Below, one piece after another: positions 41,769-50,902 of a stretch of 64,000 nucleotides of DNA (the stretch's first letter is position 1; every line of letters starts with the position of its first letter). Origin of the DNA: Clostridia bacterium (GTDB taxonomy: Bacteria > Bacillota > Clostridia > Oscillospirales > CAG-272); NCBI GenBank assembly GCA_017472695.1, contig JAFUOQ010000003.1, forward strand, positions 1 to 64,000. Direction: 5' to 3'. The notes beneath the pieces are model-generated. The model made no database searches. It was not told the DNA's origin and saw nothing but the letters and a program-made list of their open reading frames with translations. Made by a program: the position numbers and the translations under genes.

Positions 41769-42022
41769 AATTTATCAATCCCTCCGTCAACACAGTTGAC
41801 ACCTCCCTTTGCACAAGGGAGGCAAATCACAGCTTTCACAATTTTTTGGCATAATTTATCAATCCCTCCGTCAACACAGTTGACACCTCCCTTTGCACAA
41901 GGGAGGCAAATCATAGCTTTCACAATTTTTTGGCATAATTTATCAATCCCTCCGTCAACACAGTTGACACCTCCCTTTGCACAAGGGAGGCAAATCATAG
42001 CTTTCACAATTTTTTGGCATAT
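41744..42022 (-). repeat. Three 84-bp tandem repeats carrying the start of the DUF6472-like gene
   Basis: Units start at 41744, 41828 and 41912, with a partial fourth at 41996-42022. Each joins about 27 bp of gene start (minus strand ATGCCAAAAAATTGTGAAAG) to a 57-bp dispersed repeat with hairpins CCTCCC/GGGAGG and TCAAC/GTTGA. The outermost copy keeps a plain upstream region with GAGG before ATG (42020), probably the original start, but that frame now stops after 19 codons. The 84-bp period is a multiple of three, so long spurious frames exist on both strands. Confidence 0.88.
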
Positions 42023-42040
42023 TTTTCCTCTATAATAATA

Positions 42041-42067
42041 CGGGAGGAGCAAGCCCCTCCCCTACAT
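42041..42067. repeat. R3 repeat copy
   Basis: CGGGAGGAGCAAGCCCCTCC, then CCTACAT; identical over 27 bp to 37908-37934 and, over most of its length, to 44575-44602. Confidence 0.8.
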
Positions 42068-42126
42068 TTTTATTTTTGCGTAGCAAATATTTCATGTTGC
42101 ACAAGCAAAATTTCATTTTTACACGA

Positions 42127-43569
42127 TCAGTCGATTGTGTAAACTGTTCCCTCTCTTGTGTCCTTAATCGTAACACCCATATCGCTAAGCTCTCCACGAA
42201 TTGCGTCGGCTGTGGCGAAGTCCTTTGCTTTTTTAGCCTCTACTCTTTTTGCGATTAGCTCTTCTATTTTTGCTTTTAGCTCTGGGGCGATGTTATCGTT
42301 TGCGCTTGGTTCGGTGCTCTCTTTTGTTGCTTGTGTGTTTAGCTTCTCGGCTCTATCAATAAGTCCTAATGAAAGAACATAATCAATGCTCTTAATAGCC
42401 TCTAGCTTTGATACATCATTTGTATTTGCTTTTAGTATATCGTAAATGCAAGTAATACCAAGTGCGGTATTTACATCATTACCAACCTTTTCAATAAAGG
42501 TGTTCTTTGCTCTCTCAACAAATGCTTTATCAACCTCGTCGTCCTTTTTAAGAGCAGCAATTCTTTTAATTAGCTTGTTGTAGGTTGCACTAGCCTGGTC
42601 AAGCGCCTCGTATGAGAACACAAGTGGCTTGCGATAGTGAGATTGCAAGCAGAAAAATCTATATGTGATAGGGTCATAGCCCTTGCTCTCAAGCAGGGAA
42701 ACTGTCAAGAAGTCACCCTTTGATTTGCTCATTTTTCCTGTTTCATCATTTAGGTGGTGAACATGGAACCAATAGTTGCACCATTTATCGCCTGTATATG
42801 CTTCACTTTGTGCAATTTCGTTTGTATGGTGTGGAAAAATATTATCAACTCCACCACAGTGAATATCAAGCTTTGCACCTAGGTGCTTCATACAAATAGC
42901 CGAGCACTCAATATGCCAGCCTGGATAACCGATGCCCCAAGGGCTATCCCACTTTAATTCTTGGTCGTCGAACTTGGATTTTGTAAACCAAAGAACAAAG
43001 TCGCTCTTGTTTCTCTTTGACTTGTCTTCAGTTACATCATCACGCACGCCAACCATAAGCTCCTCTGTTGAGTGACCACTTAAATCGTTATAGTTTGGCA
43101 CTTTAGAGGTGTCAAAATAAACGTTTCCATCAGCTAGGTATGCGTAGTCCTTTTCGATTAAGCCCTCTATCATTTCTATAAAGTTAGAAATGCAGTTTGT
43201 AGCAGGCTCAACAATATCCGGATATTTAATGTTTAATTTTTCGCAATCGTTAAAGAATGCTTTTCTATAAAACTCTGCAATTTCAAGCACGGTCTTGTGC
43301 TCTCTTTTTGCACCCTTTAGCATTTTATCTTCACCAGTGTCACCATCACTCGAAAGGTGGCCAACATCGGTTATATTCATTACTCTTGTAACGTCATAAC
43401 CACTATAGCGAAGAAGCTTTTCCAAAACATCCTCCATAATGTAGGTGCGCAAGTTGCCTATATGTGCAAAATGGTAAACGGTAGGTCCGCAGGTGTACAT
43501 CTTTACCTTGCCGTTTTCATTTGGAATAAAATCATCTACTTTTTTTGTAAGTGTGTTGTATATCTTCAT
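42127..43569 (-). CDS. cysS: Cysteinyl-tRNA synthetase
   Basis: Charges tRNA-Cys. 480 residues, class I. MYTCGPTVYHFAHIGNLRTY holds the first zinc Cys and the HIGH-like motif; WHIECSAICMKHLGA carries the second zinc Cys; GKMSKSKGD is KMSKS (about 269). The DALR anticodon domain follows. The start overlaps the CPBP protease stop by 4 bp. GGAGG precedes ATG. No T-box is visible upstream. Confidence 0.97.
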   Translation of the reverse strand: MKIYNTLTKKVDDFIPNENGKVKMYTCGPTVYHFAHIGNLRTYIMEDVLEKLLRYSGYDVTRVMNITDVGHLSSDGDTGEDKMLKGAKREHKTVLEIAEFYRKAFFNDCEKLNIKYPDIVEPATNCISNFIEMIEGLIEKDYAYLADGNVYFDTSKVPNYNDLSGHSTEELMVGVRDDVTEDKSKRNKSDFVLWFTKSKFDDQELKWDSPWGIGYPGWHIECSAICMKHLGAKLDIHCGGVDNIFPHHTNEIAQSEAYTGDKWCNYWFHVHHLNDETGKMSKSKGDFLTVSLLESKGYDPITYRFFCLQSHYRKPLVFSYEALDQASATYNKLIKRIAALKKDDEVDKAFVERAKNTFIEKVGNDVNTALGITCIYDILKANTNDVSKLEAIKSIDYVLSLGLIDRAEKLNTQATKESTEPSANDNIAPELKAKIEELIAKRVEAKKAKDFATADAIRGELSDMGVTIKDTREGTVYTID

Positions 43570-44375
43570 AACTGCCTCCGAGATGTTTTTACAATATCTA
43601 TAATTGAGTAAATTATTAATGGAATACTGATTGCCATAGCTATATAAATACCTATGCCGTTTGGAATATATGACAAATAATTTGATGCGTTAAATAGCAT
43701 ATGGACAATAATGCACGGCAAGAGCGAACCAGTAAAATAGAATAACCAACCGAGCACAATGCCGAGTGAAAATGCATAAATAAAGCCTATTGGAAACGAG
43801 TGAATAAGTCCAAAAATCAGAGCAACACCGATTATAGCTGCCCATTTTGGTGCTTTGCCGTTTAGTGTGGTCAGCATAAGCCCCCTAAAAACAAGCTCCT
43901 CGCAAATTGGTGCAATAACGACAGTATATATAATTGCAACAACCAAATTGCCGTTTAAAATGGATGCGGAGTGAGCATTTTGTGTTTCTATCCAATCCCT
44001 GGGTGCCACAAGTGCTATCAAGGCGACTATCGCTTGAAACGCACCGAGCATACCTATGCCCAAAAGTGCACTGTCAATACCTATTCTTGGCTTGATTTTA
44101 TTTACCGTTGCGATTCTAAAAAGGTTTGTTTTTAAAATCAACGCGATTAACGCAAAAATTAGTATAACCACTATATAGCCAATGGCTACTATAAGAGTAC
44201 CACTTGATTCCTTAATTTTTGCAATTTCGTCAGTGGGTAAGTCCTTATTTATTAGTTCTATTAGTATTTGAATAAGATAGCTAATAGCCGAGGGAACAAG
44301 GAAAAATATCAAAAGATAGATTATACATCGAAATGATGCCAAAAGCGATTCACCAACCGAGTATTCTCTCTCCAT
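43566..44375 (-). CDS. CPBP-family intramembrane metalloprotease
   Basis: About 269 residues with seven to eight membrane helices. The CAAX/CPBP motifs are present: EELVFRGLML (EEXXXR, about 165), HSFPIGFIYAFSLG (FXXXH-like, about 200) and HMLFNASNY near the end. Members process peptides or act as immunity proteins; the role here is unknown. AGGAG fits ATG 44375 (or 44378) better than the upstream ATG 44393, which has none. Cotranscribed with cysS. Confidence 0.85.
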   Translation of the reverse strand: MEREYSVGESLLASFRCIIYLLIFFLVPSAISYLIQILIELINKDLPTDEIAKIKESSGTLIVAIGYIVVILIFALIALILKTNLFRIATVNKIKPRIGIDSALLGIGMLGAFQAIVALIALVAPRDWIETQNAHSASILNGNLVVAIIYTVVIAPICEELVFRGLMLTTLNGKAPKWAAIIGVALIFGLIHSFPIGFIYAFSLGIVLGWLFYFTGSLLPCIIVHMLFNASNYLSYIPNGIGIYIAMAISIPLIIYSIIDIVKTSRRQL

Positions 44376-44404
44376 CATCCTTCTCCTCTCCATAAATTAA
44401 GGTT

Positions 44405-44433
44405 ATTTTAGCACAAAAACACCCTTTTGTAAA
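44405..44433 (-). promoter_or_regulatory. Promoter of the CPBP-cysS operon
   Basis: Minus strand TTTACA (44433-44428), a 17-nt spacer and TAAAAT (44410-44405). Confidence 0.75.
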
Positions 44434-44462
44434 TATATAATAATAATTTTTTAAAAAAAGTA

Positions 44463-44491
44463 TTGCATTTTTAAAATATTAGTGCTATAAT
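44463..44491 (+). promoter_or_regulatory. Promoter of the rimP-nusA-infB operon
   Basis: TTGCAT (44463-44468), a 17-nt spacer and TATAAT (44486-44491). Confidence 0.88.
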
Positions 44492-44509
44492 ACTTACATC
44501 ATACACGGC

Positions 44510-44541
44510 GAGAGAGGGCACACAGTCCTCTCTCATTTTTA
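44510..44541 (+). terminator. Leader attenuator of the nusA operon
   Basis: 8-bp perfect stem GAGAGAGG/CCTCTCTC with a 9-nt loop and ATTTTTA, about 15 nt after the expected transcription start and 110 nt before rimP. A terminator in the leader of the gene for termination factor NusA suggests feedback control by attenuation. A copy of repeat R3 follows at 44575-44602. Confidence 0.6.
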
Positions 44542-44650
44542 TGAACGGTTGGCTTAAATATAGAGGGATAAAGACAGGAGGAGCAAGCCCCTCCCCTACA
44601 TTTTCTGCTCTCTCTATTCAGCCAAATTTTATTCGAGGAGGTATTTTGAT

Positions 44651-45103
44651 TTGGCGAGTATTGTTGAAAGAGTTACCCCTCTTTGTGAAAGAGTCGCTTC
44701 TGAGCTTGGATATTTTATCTGGGACGTTGACTATGTTAAAGAGGGTACTGAATGGTTTTTGCGCATTGAAATTGACAAGGAGGAAGGCATTGACATTGAG
44801 GATTGCGAAAAATATTCTCGTGCGATTGACCCGCTTCTTGACGAGGAAAACTACATTGAGGGCACATACCGTCTGGAGGTTTCCTCTCCTGGAATTGAAA
44901 GAGTTATAAAGAACGATTTTCACCTTTCAAAATGTACTGGTGAGGTTGTTGAAATAAAGCTATTTGCCGCTATTGAGGGCTGTAAGCTTGCACGCGGAAC
45001 ACTCTTCTCCTTTGACGACGAGAATGTTGTTTTAAAGGACGAAACAGAAATTATAATTCCTCGCAAAAACATAGCGAAGATGCATATATATTTTGAATTC
45101 TAA
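44651..45103 (+). CDS. rimP: Ribosome maturation factor RimP
   Basis: 150 residues from TTG 44651, which has GAGGAGG 8 nt upstream. Helps 30S maturation. N-terminal domain with ELGYFIWDVDYVKEGTEWFL and the strongly conserved EVSSPGIERVIK (about 77), then a C-terminal SH3-like domain. First gene of the rimP-nusA-rnpM-ylxQ-infB operon. Confidence 0.95.
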   Translation: MASIVERVTPLCERVASELGYFIWDVDYVKEGTEWFLRIEIDKEEGIDIEDCEKYSRAIDPLLDEENYIEGTYRLEVSSPGIERVIKNDFHLSKCTGEVVEIKLFAAIEGCKLARGTLFSFDDENVVLKDETEIIIPRKNIAKMHIYFEF

Positions 45104-45135
45104 TGTTTGAATAATTATTAAAAAGGAGATATAAA

Positions 45136-46200
45136 ATGAACAAGGAGTTTTTTGAAGCACTTGATGTTCTTGAAAGAGAGCGTCATATTCCAAAGGCGTA
45201 CATGATTGAAAAGATCGAGGCGGCTTTAGCTACTGCTTGTAAGAGAGAGCTTGGCTCTTCTAACATCACAGTTGTTATCGACCCTGAAAAGCTCGATATG
45301 AAGGTGTACAGAAAGTATACTATTGTTGCAGAGGTTGAAGACCCAACAACAGAAATTACCAAGGAGCAAATTGAGGAGCTTGAGGCAAAACAAAAGGCTG
45401 CCGGTATTAAGCACAAGGTTCGTTCTCGCCGTCGCTCTATCGGTAGTGATTATGAATACGAGCTTCACACAAAGGAGTTCAGACGCTTGAGCGCTCAAAA
45501 CGCAAAGCAAGTAATTATACAAGGTATCCGTGAGGCTGAAAGAAGCTATCAAGCGAAGGAATACGAGGATAAGAAGGGCGAGATGCTCTCCGCTATCGTT
45601 ACAAGTGTTGATGACGCTACAGGAAATGTTACTGTTGACACAGGCATTTCACAAGCAGTTCTTCTAAAGAGCGAGCAAATCCCCGGTGAGGTTCTTCGTT
45701 ATGACGATAGAATCAAGGTTTTCGCAACACAAGTAAACACAGAGGCAAAGGGTCCACTTGTTTCTCTAACTCGTGTTCATCCTACTCTTGTTAAAAGACT
45801 TTTTGAGGCAGAGGTACCAGAAATTATTGATGGTACAGTTGCTATAAAGAACATCAGCCGTGAGGCAGGCTCAAGAACAAAGATTGCTGTTTACTCACGC
45901 GACCCAGAGGTTGACGCAGTTGGCTCATGCATTGGTAACAAGGGCTCAAGAATTGGCTCCGTTGTTGCAGAGCTTAACGGTGAAAAAATTGATGTTATTC
46001 CATATAGCGACGATATTTGTGAGTATATTAAGAGTGCACTCTCCCCTGCTTCCGTTAAGAGTGTTGAGCTAGTTGGTGAGCGCCAAGCAAGAGTTATTGT
46101 TGCTCCTGATCAGCTTTCACTTGCTATCGGTAAGATGGGACAAAATGCGCGTTTAGCTGCTAGACTCACAGGCTGTAAGATAGATATAAAAAGCGAGTAA
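45136..46200 (+). CDS. nusA: Transcription termination/antitermination factor NusA
   Basis: Binds RNA polymerase and nascent RNA to control pausing and termination. 354 residues, the short Gram-positive form without the acidic C-terminal repeats. N-terminal polymerase-binding domain (1-130), S1 domain (about 135-200) and two KH domains (IGNKGSRIGSV at about 272; LAIGKMGQNARLAARLTG near the end). AAGGAG precedes ATG. Confidence 0.97.
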   Translation: MNKEFFEALDVLERERHIPKAYMIEKIEAALATACKRELGSSNITVVIDPEKLDMKVYRKYTIVAEVEDPTTEITKEQIEELEAKQKAAGIKHKVRSRRRSIGSDYEYELHTKEFRRLSAQNAKQVIIQGIREAERSYQAKEYEDKKGEMLSAIVTSVDDATGNVTVDTGISQAVLLKSEQIPGEVLRYDDRIKVFATQVNTEAKGPLVSLTRVHPTLVKRLFEAEVPEIIDGTVAIKNISREAGSRTKIAVYSRDPEVDAVGSCIGNKGSRIGSVVAELNGEKIDVIPYSDDICEYIKSALSPASVKSVELVGERQARVIVAPDQLSLAIGKMGQNARLAARLTGCKIDIKSE

Positions 46201-46203
46201 GTT

Positions 46204-46476
46204 ATGGAAAAAAAGGTTCCTTTAAGAAAATGTCTTGGTTGTATGAGCTCTTTTCCCAAAAAGGATCTTGTTAGGGTATTAAAAACACCCGATGGCGAGG
46301 TAATAGTAGATTTGACCGGCAAAAAATCAGGCCGTGGTGCATATATTTGCAAGGATAAGGCTTGTTTAAAGAAGGCTATCAAATCAAAAAGAATCCAATC
46401 TAATTTAGAGATTGAAATTCCTGAAGAAATATACCTCGAATTAGAAAAGGAGCTTGAAAAAGCCGATGAACAATAA
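46204..46476 (+). CDS. rnpM: RnpM (YlxR) RNase P modulator
   Basis: 90 residues. KCLGCMSSFPKKDLVRVLK and KKSGRGAYICKDKACLKKAI are the YlxR hallmarks; the protein binds RNase P RNA and can lower its activity. Starts 3 bp after nusA and overlaps ylxQ by 11 bp. Confidence 0.93.
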   Translation: MEKKVPLRKCLGCMSSFPKKDLVRVLKTPDGEVIVDLTGKKSGRGAYICKDKACLKKAIKSKRIQSNLEIEIPEEIYLELEKELEKADEQ

Positions 46477-46774
46477 ATTTCTATTTATGCTCGGATTATG
46501 CCGTCGCGCAGGGAAGCTGATAACCGGAACGGACTTGGTGACAAAATCTCTCCCAAGTAAAAAAGCATATTTGGTTATCTACTCCGCCGATGCATCGGAT
46601 AATACTAAAAAAAGAGTTACAGATAAATGTAGCTTTTATGGGGTTGAGTGTGTCAAAGTACCCTACTCCTCTTCGGAAATTTCTGATGCTATTGGTAAAA
46701 GCGGAGCAATATGCACCCTTGGCATTACCGACTTAAATTTCGCTAGTGAATTAAAATCACTTTGCCAGGAATAA
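46466..46774 (+). CDS. ylxQ: L7Ae-family protein YlxQ
   Basis: 102 residues from ATG 46466 (AAGGAG 13 nt upstream; a TTG 12 bp earlier is too close to that site). Ribosomal L7Ae-type K-turn RNA-binding fold: LGLCRRAGKLITGTDLV, VIYSADASDNTKKR. Universal neighbour of nusA and infB in Firmicutes; exact role not settled. Confidence 0.9.
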   Translation: MNNKFLFMLGLCRRAGKLITGTDLVTKSLPSKKAYLVIYSADASDNTKKRVTDKCSFYGVECVKVPYSSSEISDAIGKSGAICTLGITDLNFASELKSLCQE

Positions 46775-46810
46775 TTCTTGGCACACTCTCAATGAAATGA
46801 GGTAACTTAT

Positions 46811-49621
46811 ATGGCAAGAATAAAGGATTTTGCAAAGGACTTAGGTCTTGATATAAAGGACGCCATTGAGCTTTTTGCTACTTATGGTCTTGGCACAAAG
46901 CAATCAAGCGGAAACGTTGACGACAATGAAATGGCAATATTCCTAAATAAATATACTCTAGAAAAGCAATTTGGTGGTATTGATGCTTACTTTAATGGTG
47001 AAGCAACAATAAAGAGCCAAAAGAAAAAGGCAGCACCCAAGGCTAAAAAGGAAGAAGCTCAAGAGGTGAAGGTGGAAGAGCCCGTTGTAGCTGAAAAGCC
47101 TGTAAAGAAGGCAGAGTCAAAGCCTGAAAAGGTTGAGCCTAAAAAGGAAGCTGCTCCTGAAAAGCCTACCCCAAAGGCAGAACCAAAGCAAGAGGTTAAG
47201 GCTGAACCAAAGGTTGAGCTAAAGCAAGAGGTTAAGGTTGAGCCAAAGCAAGAGGTTAAGGTTGAGCCAAAGGTTGAGCCAAAGCAAGAGGTTAAGGTTG
47301 AGCAAAGGGCTGAAAAGCCTGTGGAGAAAAAGCCTTTTGAAAAGGAATTCAAGCCACAGGATAACAAATTTAATCGCGATAACAAAAAGCCATTTGAAAA
47401 GCCACAAGGACAAGGTCAATTTACAAAGGGTGAAAAGACATTTGGCAAGGACGGCTTTACAAAGAGCTACGATAACAAGGGTGGCTTTGACAAGGTCGGA
47501 TATAATAAAAACGACAATGGTGGCTTTAACAAGGGCTTTGACAAGGGCTTCTCAAAGGATGGCTTTGACAAGGACTCAGGCGAAAGACGCTACAATGTAA
47601 CTCCAAAGCAGAAAAAGCCTGAATCTAATGTTGTTGAAATTAAGACAAAGACAGGTGCAACTCGTATTGTTGATACAAGAACATCAAATGTTGACCTCTC
47701 TAAATATGATGAAAAGAATGATTCATACGAGTCAAGCTACGGCCATTACAGCCAAGGCTCATCAAAGCAAAAATTAAAGAAGCAAAACAACAAGGATGTT
47801 AACTCCAAGAAGGAAAAGGAACGCTTGGCTATGGAAAAAATCAAGCGTGAGGTATTTGAAAAGGCTAAGAATACTCAGCTTTCAATTACTGTTCCTGACG
47901 AGATTTCCGTTGGCGAGCTTGCAACAAGACTTAAGGTTAATGCAAATGAGGTTGTTAAAAAGCTCTTTATGATGGGCGTTATGGCAACTGTTAATGAGGT
48001 TGTTGACTACGATACCGCTTATCTTATCGCTGACGAGCTTGGTGTTAAGGTTTCTAAAGAGGTTGTTGTTACAATTGAGGAAAAGCTATTCGACGAGGAA
48101 GAGGATGCTCCCGAATCACTTATCGAGCGCGCTCCTGTTGTTTGTGTAATGGGACACGTTGACCACGGTAAGACCTCATTGCTTGATGCAATTAGACACT
48201 CAAATGTTACCACAGGCGAGGCTGGTGGTATTACACAGCACATTGGTGCTTATAGAGTAAATATCAACGGAAAGGATATTACATTCCTTGATACCCCTGG
48301 TCACGAGGCGTTTACCGCTATGCGTTTGCGCGGTGCTATGGCTACTGATATTGCAATTATCGTTGTTGCGGCTGATGACGGAATCATGCCTCAGACAGTT
48401 GAGGCTATCAACCACGCAAAGGCTGCAGGTGTTGATATTGTAGTAGCTATTAACAAAATGGATAAGCCAACAGCTAATCCAGATAACATCAGACAAGAGC
48501 TCACACAATATGACCTAGTTCCAGAGGAATGGGGCGGTGATGTTATGTGTATTCCTGTTTCTGCTCATACAAGAATGGGTATTGACGACCTACTCGAAAG
48601 CGTTCTTCTTATAGCTGAAGTTAAGGAATTAAAGGCTAACCCAGACCGTCTAGCTAAAGGTCTTGTTATTGAGGCGAAGCTTGACAAGGGACGTGGCCCT
48701 GTTGCTACTCTTCTCGTTCAAAATGGTACTCTTAAGTCAGGTGACGTTGTAATCGCCGGTAACGCAGTAGGACACGTAAGAGCTATGACTGACCACAATG
48801 GTAAGGCTCTAAAGGTTGCAGGACCTTCTGTTCCTGTTGAAATTACAGGTCTTTCCGAGGTTCCTTTGGCTGGTGACGAATTTAACGCAGTTAAGGACGA
48901 AAGAATGGCGAGAGAATTGGCTGAGCAAAGACGTGCAAAGGCTAAGGAGGCTGAATTTAAGGCTAACGCAAAGGTTAACCTTGAAGACCTATTTGCTCAA
49001 ATTAGCGATGGTGCAAAGGAAATTAACATCATTATCAAGGCGGACGTTGGAGGCTCTTGCGAGGCTGTTAAGGCTTCACTTATTAAGCTTTCAAATGCAG
49101 AGGTTAAGATTAATGTTATTCATACCGCTGTTGGTGGTATCACAGAAAACGATGTTATGCTAGCTGCTGCATCTAATGCTATTATCGTTGGCTTTAACGT
49201 TCGTCCTGACAAGAAGGCTATTGACTCGGCTGAAAGACAAAAGGTTGATATTAGAACTCACAGAATCATTTACGAAATCATTGAGGAAATTGAAGCCGCT
49301 ATGAAGGGTATGCTCGCGCCTACCTATAAAGAGGTTATCAACGGTCATGCTGAGGTTCGTCAAACAATCAGAGTTCCAAATGTTGGTACAATTGCCGGTT
49401 GTTATATCCAAGATGGAAAGATTACTCGTACCTCACAAATTAGAATTATCCGTGATGGCGTTGTTATCTTTGAAGATAAGATTGCTTCACTTAAGAGATT
49501 TAAGGACGACGCAAAAGAGGTTGCTGCCGGATATGAATGTGGTGTTGGACTTGATAAGTTTAACGACATTAAAGAGGGCGACGTATTAGAGGCTTTCGTT
49601 ATGGAAGAGGTTCAAAGATAA
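46811..49621 (+). CDS. infB: Translation initiation factor IF-2
   Basis: 936 residues. GTPase that brings fMet-tRNA to the 30S subunit. The N-terminal 350 residues are low complexity: a Lys/Glu/Pro run with [11 protein letters not shown] repeats (about 125-175), then a Gly/Asp/Phe/Lys run ([20 protein letters not shown], about 218-260). G1 GHVDHGKTS is near 446, then DTPGHEAF and [10 protein letters not shown]. Domains II-IV follow at normal length. GAGG precedes ATG. The usual next gene rbfA is absent; a terminator follows. Confidence 0.97.
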   Translation: MARIKDFAKDLGLDIKDAIELFATYGLGTKQSSGNVDDNEMAIFLNKYTLEKQFGGIDAYFNGEATIKSQKKKAAPKAKKEEAQEVKVEEPVVAEKPVKKAESKPEKVEPKKEAAPEKPTPKAEPKQEVKAEPKVELKQEVKVEPKQEVKVEPKVEPKQEVKVEQRAEKPVEKKPFEKEFKPQDNKFNRDNKKPFEKPQGQGQFTKGEKTFGKDGFTKSYDNKGGFDKVGYNKNDNGGFNKGFDKGFSKDGFDKDSGERRYNVTPKQKKPESNVVEIKTKTGATRIVDTRTSNVDLSKYDEKNDSYESSYGHYSQGSSKQKLKKQNNKDVNSKKEKERLAMEKIKREVFEKAKNTQLSITVPDEISVGELATRLKVNANEVVKKLFMMGVMATVNEVVDYDTAYLIADELGVKVSKEVVVTIEEKLFDEEEDAPESLIERAPVVCVMGHVDHGKTSLLDAIRHSNVTTGEAGGITQHIGAYRVNINGKDITFLDTPGHEAFTAMRLRGAMATDIAIIVVAADDGIMPQTVEAINHAKAAGVDIVVAINKMDKPTANPDNIRQELTQYDLVPEEWGGDVMCIPVSAHTRMGIDDLLESVLLIAEVKELKANPDRLAKGLVIEAKLDKGRGPVATLLVQNGTLKSGDVVIAGNAVGHVRAMTDHNGKALKVAGPSVPVEITGLSEVPLAGDEFNAVKDERMARELAEQRRAKAKEAEFKANAKVNLEDLFAQISDGAKEINIIIKADVGGSCEAVKASLIKLSNAEVKINVIHTAVGGITENDVMLAAASNAIIVGFNVRPDKKAIDSAERQKVDIRTHRIIYEIIEEIEAAMKGMLAPTYKEVINGHAEVRQTIRVPNVGTIAGCYIQDGKITRTSQIRIIRDGVVIFEDKIASLKRFKDDAKEVAAGYECGVGLDKFNDIKEGDVLEAFVMEEVQR

Positions 49622-49701
49622 GCACTAGCAGCCATAGAACGAAAAGCACAATTGCACTCTTTCCTATGTGTTGCTAATTCTAAAGTTATTCATTTAATGT
49701 A

Positions 49702-49732
49702 GAAAACAGGCATTTTGCCTGTTTTCTTTTTA
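49702..49732 (+). terminator. Terminator of the infB operon
   Basis: 10-bp stem GAAAACAGGC/GCCTGTTTTC with an ATTTT loop and a T-run. Confidence 0.93.
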
Positions 49733-49744
49733 TGTGCTTTTGTA

Positions 49745-49998
49745 ATTGCGACTGGTATCTCTGCTGTACACAAGTACAGCGACGAGCCTGCCACTCGCAC
49801 TTTCTATAGCTACTCCTGCCCATCAAGATGAAGCATGCTTAGGGGAAAAACTGAAATAAAAATAAAGAAAGGAGGAGGCTTCAGGACGGAGGGAAAATGA
49901 ACGAGTGCGTAGTCGTCGGCGTACTAGTGTACGCCAGAGTAGCAATCGTTTATAGAAATCACAAAAAAAGAAAAACGCACATCTGTGCGTTTTTTCCT
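49745..49998. repeat. Inverted pair of a structured hairpin motif
   Basis: Right copy (plus strand, about 49898-49948): CGAGTG, GTCGTCG, then GGCGTACTAGTGTACGCC and AGAGTAGCAATCG. Left copy (minus strand, about 49796-49745): CGAGTGGC, CTCGTCG, then GCTGTACTTGTGTACAGC and AGAGATACCAGTCG. The two stems differ by paired changes that keep base pairing. Between them is a purine-rich stretch (AAAGGAGGAGG). The segment ends in a terminator (AACGCACA/TGTGCGTT, 49974-49998). No convincing gene is seen in 49733-50080. Confidence 0.6.
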
Positions 49999-50080
49999 TA
50001 TTCTTATTGCTATTACGCTGTCTTGCCTTATTAATTAAAGCTTTGTGATTTCGGTTTCACCCGTATCTGACAGTCTCCTA

Positions 50081-50689
50081 TTATAACGCTTTAACTATTG
50101 CGTTATAAAGGTCGTCATACTCCTCGTATGCTTCGAGGCTTGGGTTATCCCTCTTTATTTGCTCGGTGCTTTTAAAGAGGAAGCCCTTTTTACTTGCGTT
50201 AATCATACCGAGATCATTGTAGCTATCGCCTGCGGCAATTGTTTCAAAGCCAACAGATTGAAGTGCTTTTACTGTTGAATATTTGGACTTTTCCACTCTC
50301 ATTTTAAAGCCGACAATTTCACCATTATCTGCTACCTCAAGGGTATTACAGAAAATTGTTGGCCAGCCGAGCTTTTCCATAAGTGGCTTTGCAAATTGGG
50401 TAAATGTATCGCTAATTATAATTACTTGAGTTTTCGCGCGTAGCTTGTCAAGGAACTCCTTTGCGCCCTTAAGTGGCTCTATTTTTGCAATAGTTTCTTG
50501 AATTTCCTTAAGCCCAAGGCCATGCTCCTTGAGAATTGCTATACGGTAAGCCATTAATTTATCATAATCAGGCTCGTCTCTTGTTGTGCGCTTAAGCTCT
50601 GGTATTCCACTTGCCTCTGCAAATGCAATCCAAATTTCAGGCACTAAAACTCCCTCTAAATCAAGACATACTATGTTCATTTCGCTCAT
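50081..50689 (-). CDS. thrH: ThrH-like HAD phosphatase (phosphoserine phosphatase / homoserine phosphotransferase)
   Basis: 202 residues. HAD motif I CLDLEGVLVPEIW, motif II IIISDTF (about 94), Lys region MRVEKSKYS and motif IV AAGDSYNDLGMI (about 150-161). The variant DLEG instead of DXDG and the overall length fit ThrH, which dephosphorylates phosphoserine and can move the phosphate to homoserine. AGGAG precedes ATG 50689. Monocistronic. Confidence 0.85.
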   Translation of the reverse strand: MSEMNIVCLDLEGVLVPEIWIAFAEASGIPELKRTTRDEPDYDKLMAYRIAILKEHGLGLKEIQETIAKIEPLKGAKEFLDKLRAKTQVIIISDTFTQFAKPLMEKLGWPTIFCNTLEVADNGEIVGFKMRVEKSKYSTVKALQSVGFETIAAGDSYNDLGMINASKKGFLFKSTEQIKRDNPSLEAYEEYDDLYNAIVKAL

Positions 50690-50720
50690 TTTTGTGTTCT
50701 CCTAAAATAAAATATAAATC

Positions 50721-50749
50721 ATTATATCACACCTTTTTTCTCGTGTCAA
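50721..50749 (-). promoter_or_regulatory. Consensus promoter of thrH
   Basis: Minus strand TTGACA (50749-50744), a 17-nt spacer and TATAAT (50726-50721). Confidence 0.92.
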
Positions 50750-50822
50750 CTTTATTATTTTAAAAGGCTAAAGTTTTTTGTATAAATTAATTATAAAAAT
50801 TTTTCCTATTTCGATTTCTCTA

Positions 50823-50851
50823 TTGCTTTTTTATTTTTTGTTTGTTATAAT
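50823..50851 (+). promoter_or_regulatory. Promoter of the DUF1538/PII operon
   Basis: TTGCTT (50823-50828), a 17-nt spacer and TATAAT (50846-50851). Confidence 0.85.
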
Positions 50852-50902
50852 AGATGTAATGTATTTTAAGTTTAATATTTCATATTAAAGGAGGGAAAAT
50901 TC

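Noticed and set aside
41744-42022. Possible CRISPR array
   Set aside because: The units are joined head to tail with no variable spacers, the period includes part of a gene, and no cas gene is near.
41717-42052. Long open frames on both strands across the 84-bp tandem repeats
   Set aside because: They exist only because 84 is a multiple of three. The peptide is the repeat translated over and over, and the real gene reads a different frame to its right.
47059-47385. Ser/Phe-rich antisense ORFs inside infB
   Set aside because: Complement of the Lys/Glu/Pro repeat region of IF-2; no independent start signal.
49892-50029. 45-codon ORF with a good ribosome site (starts MNECVVVGVLVY)
   Set aside because: Its first half is the hairpin motif and its second half the terminator; the inverted sister motif has no matching start. 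Kept as structured DNA, not a gene.
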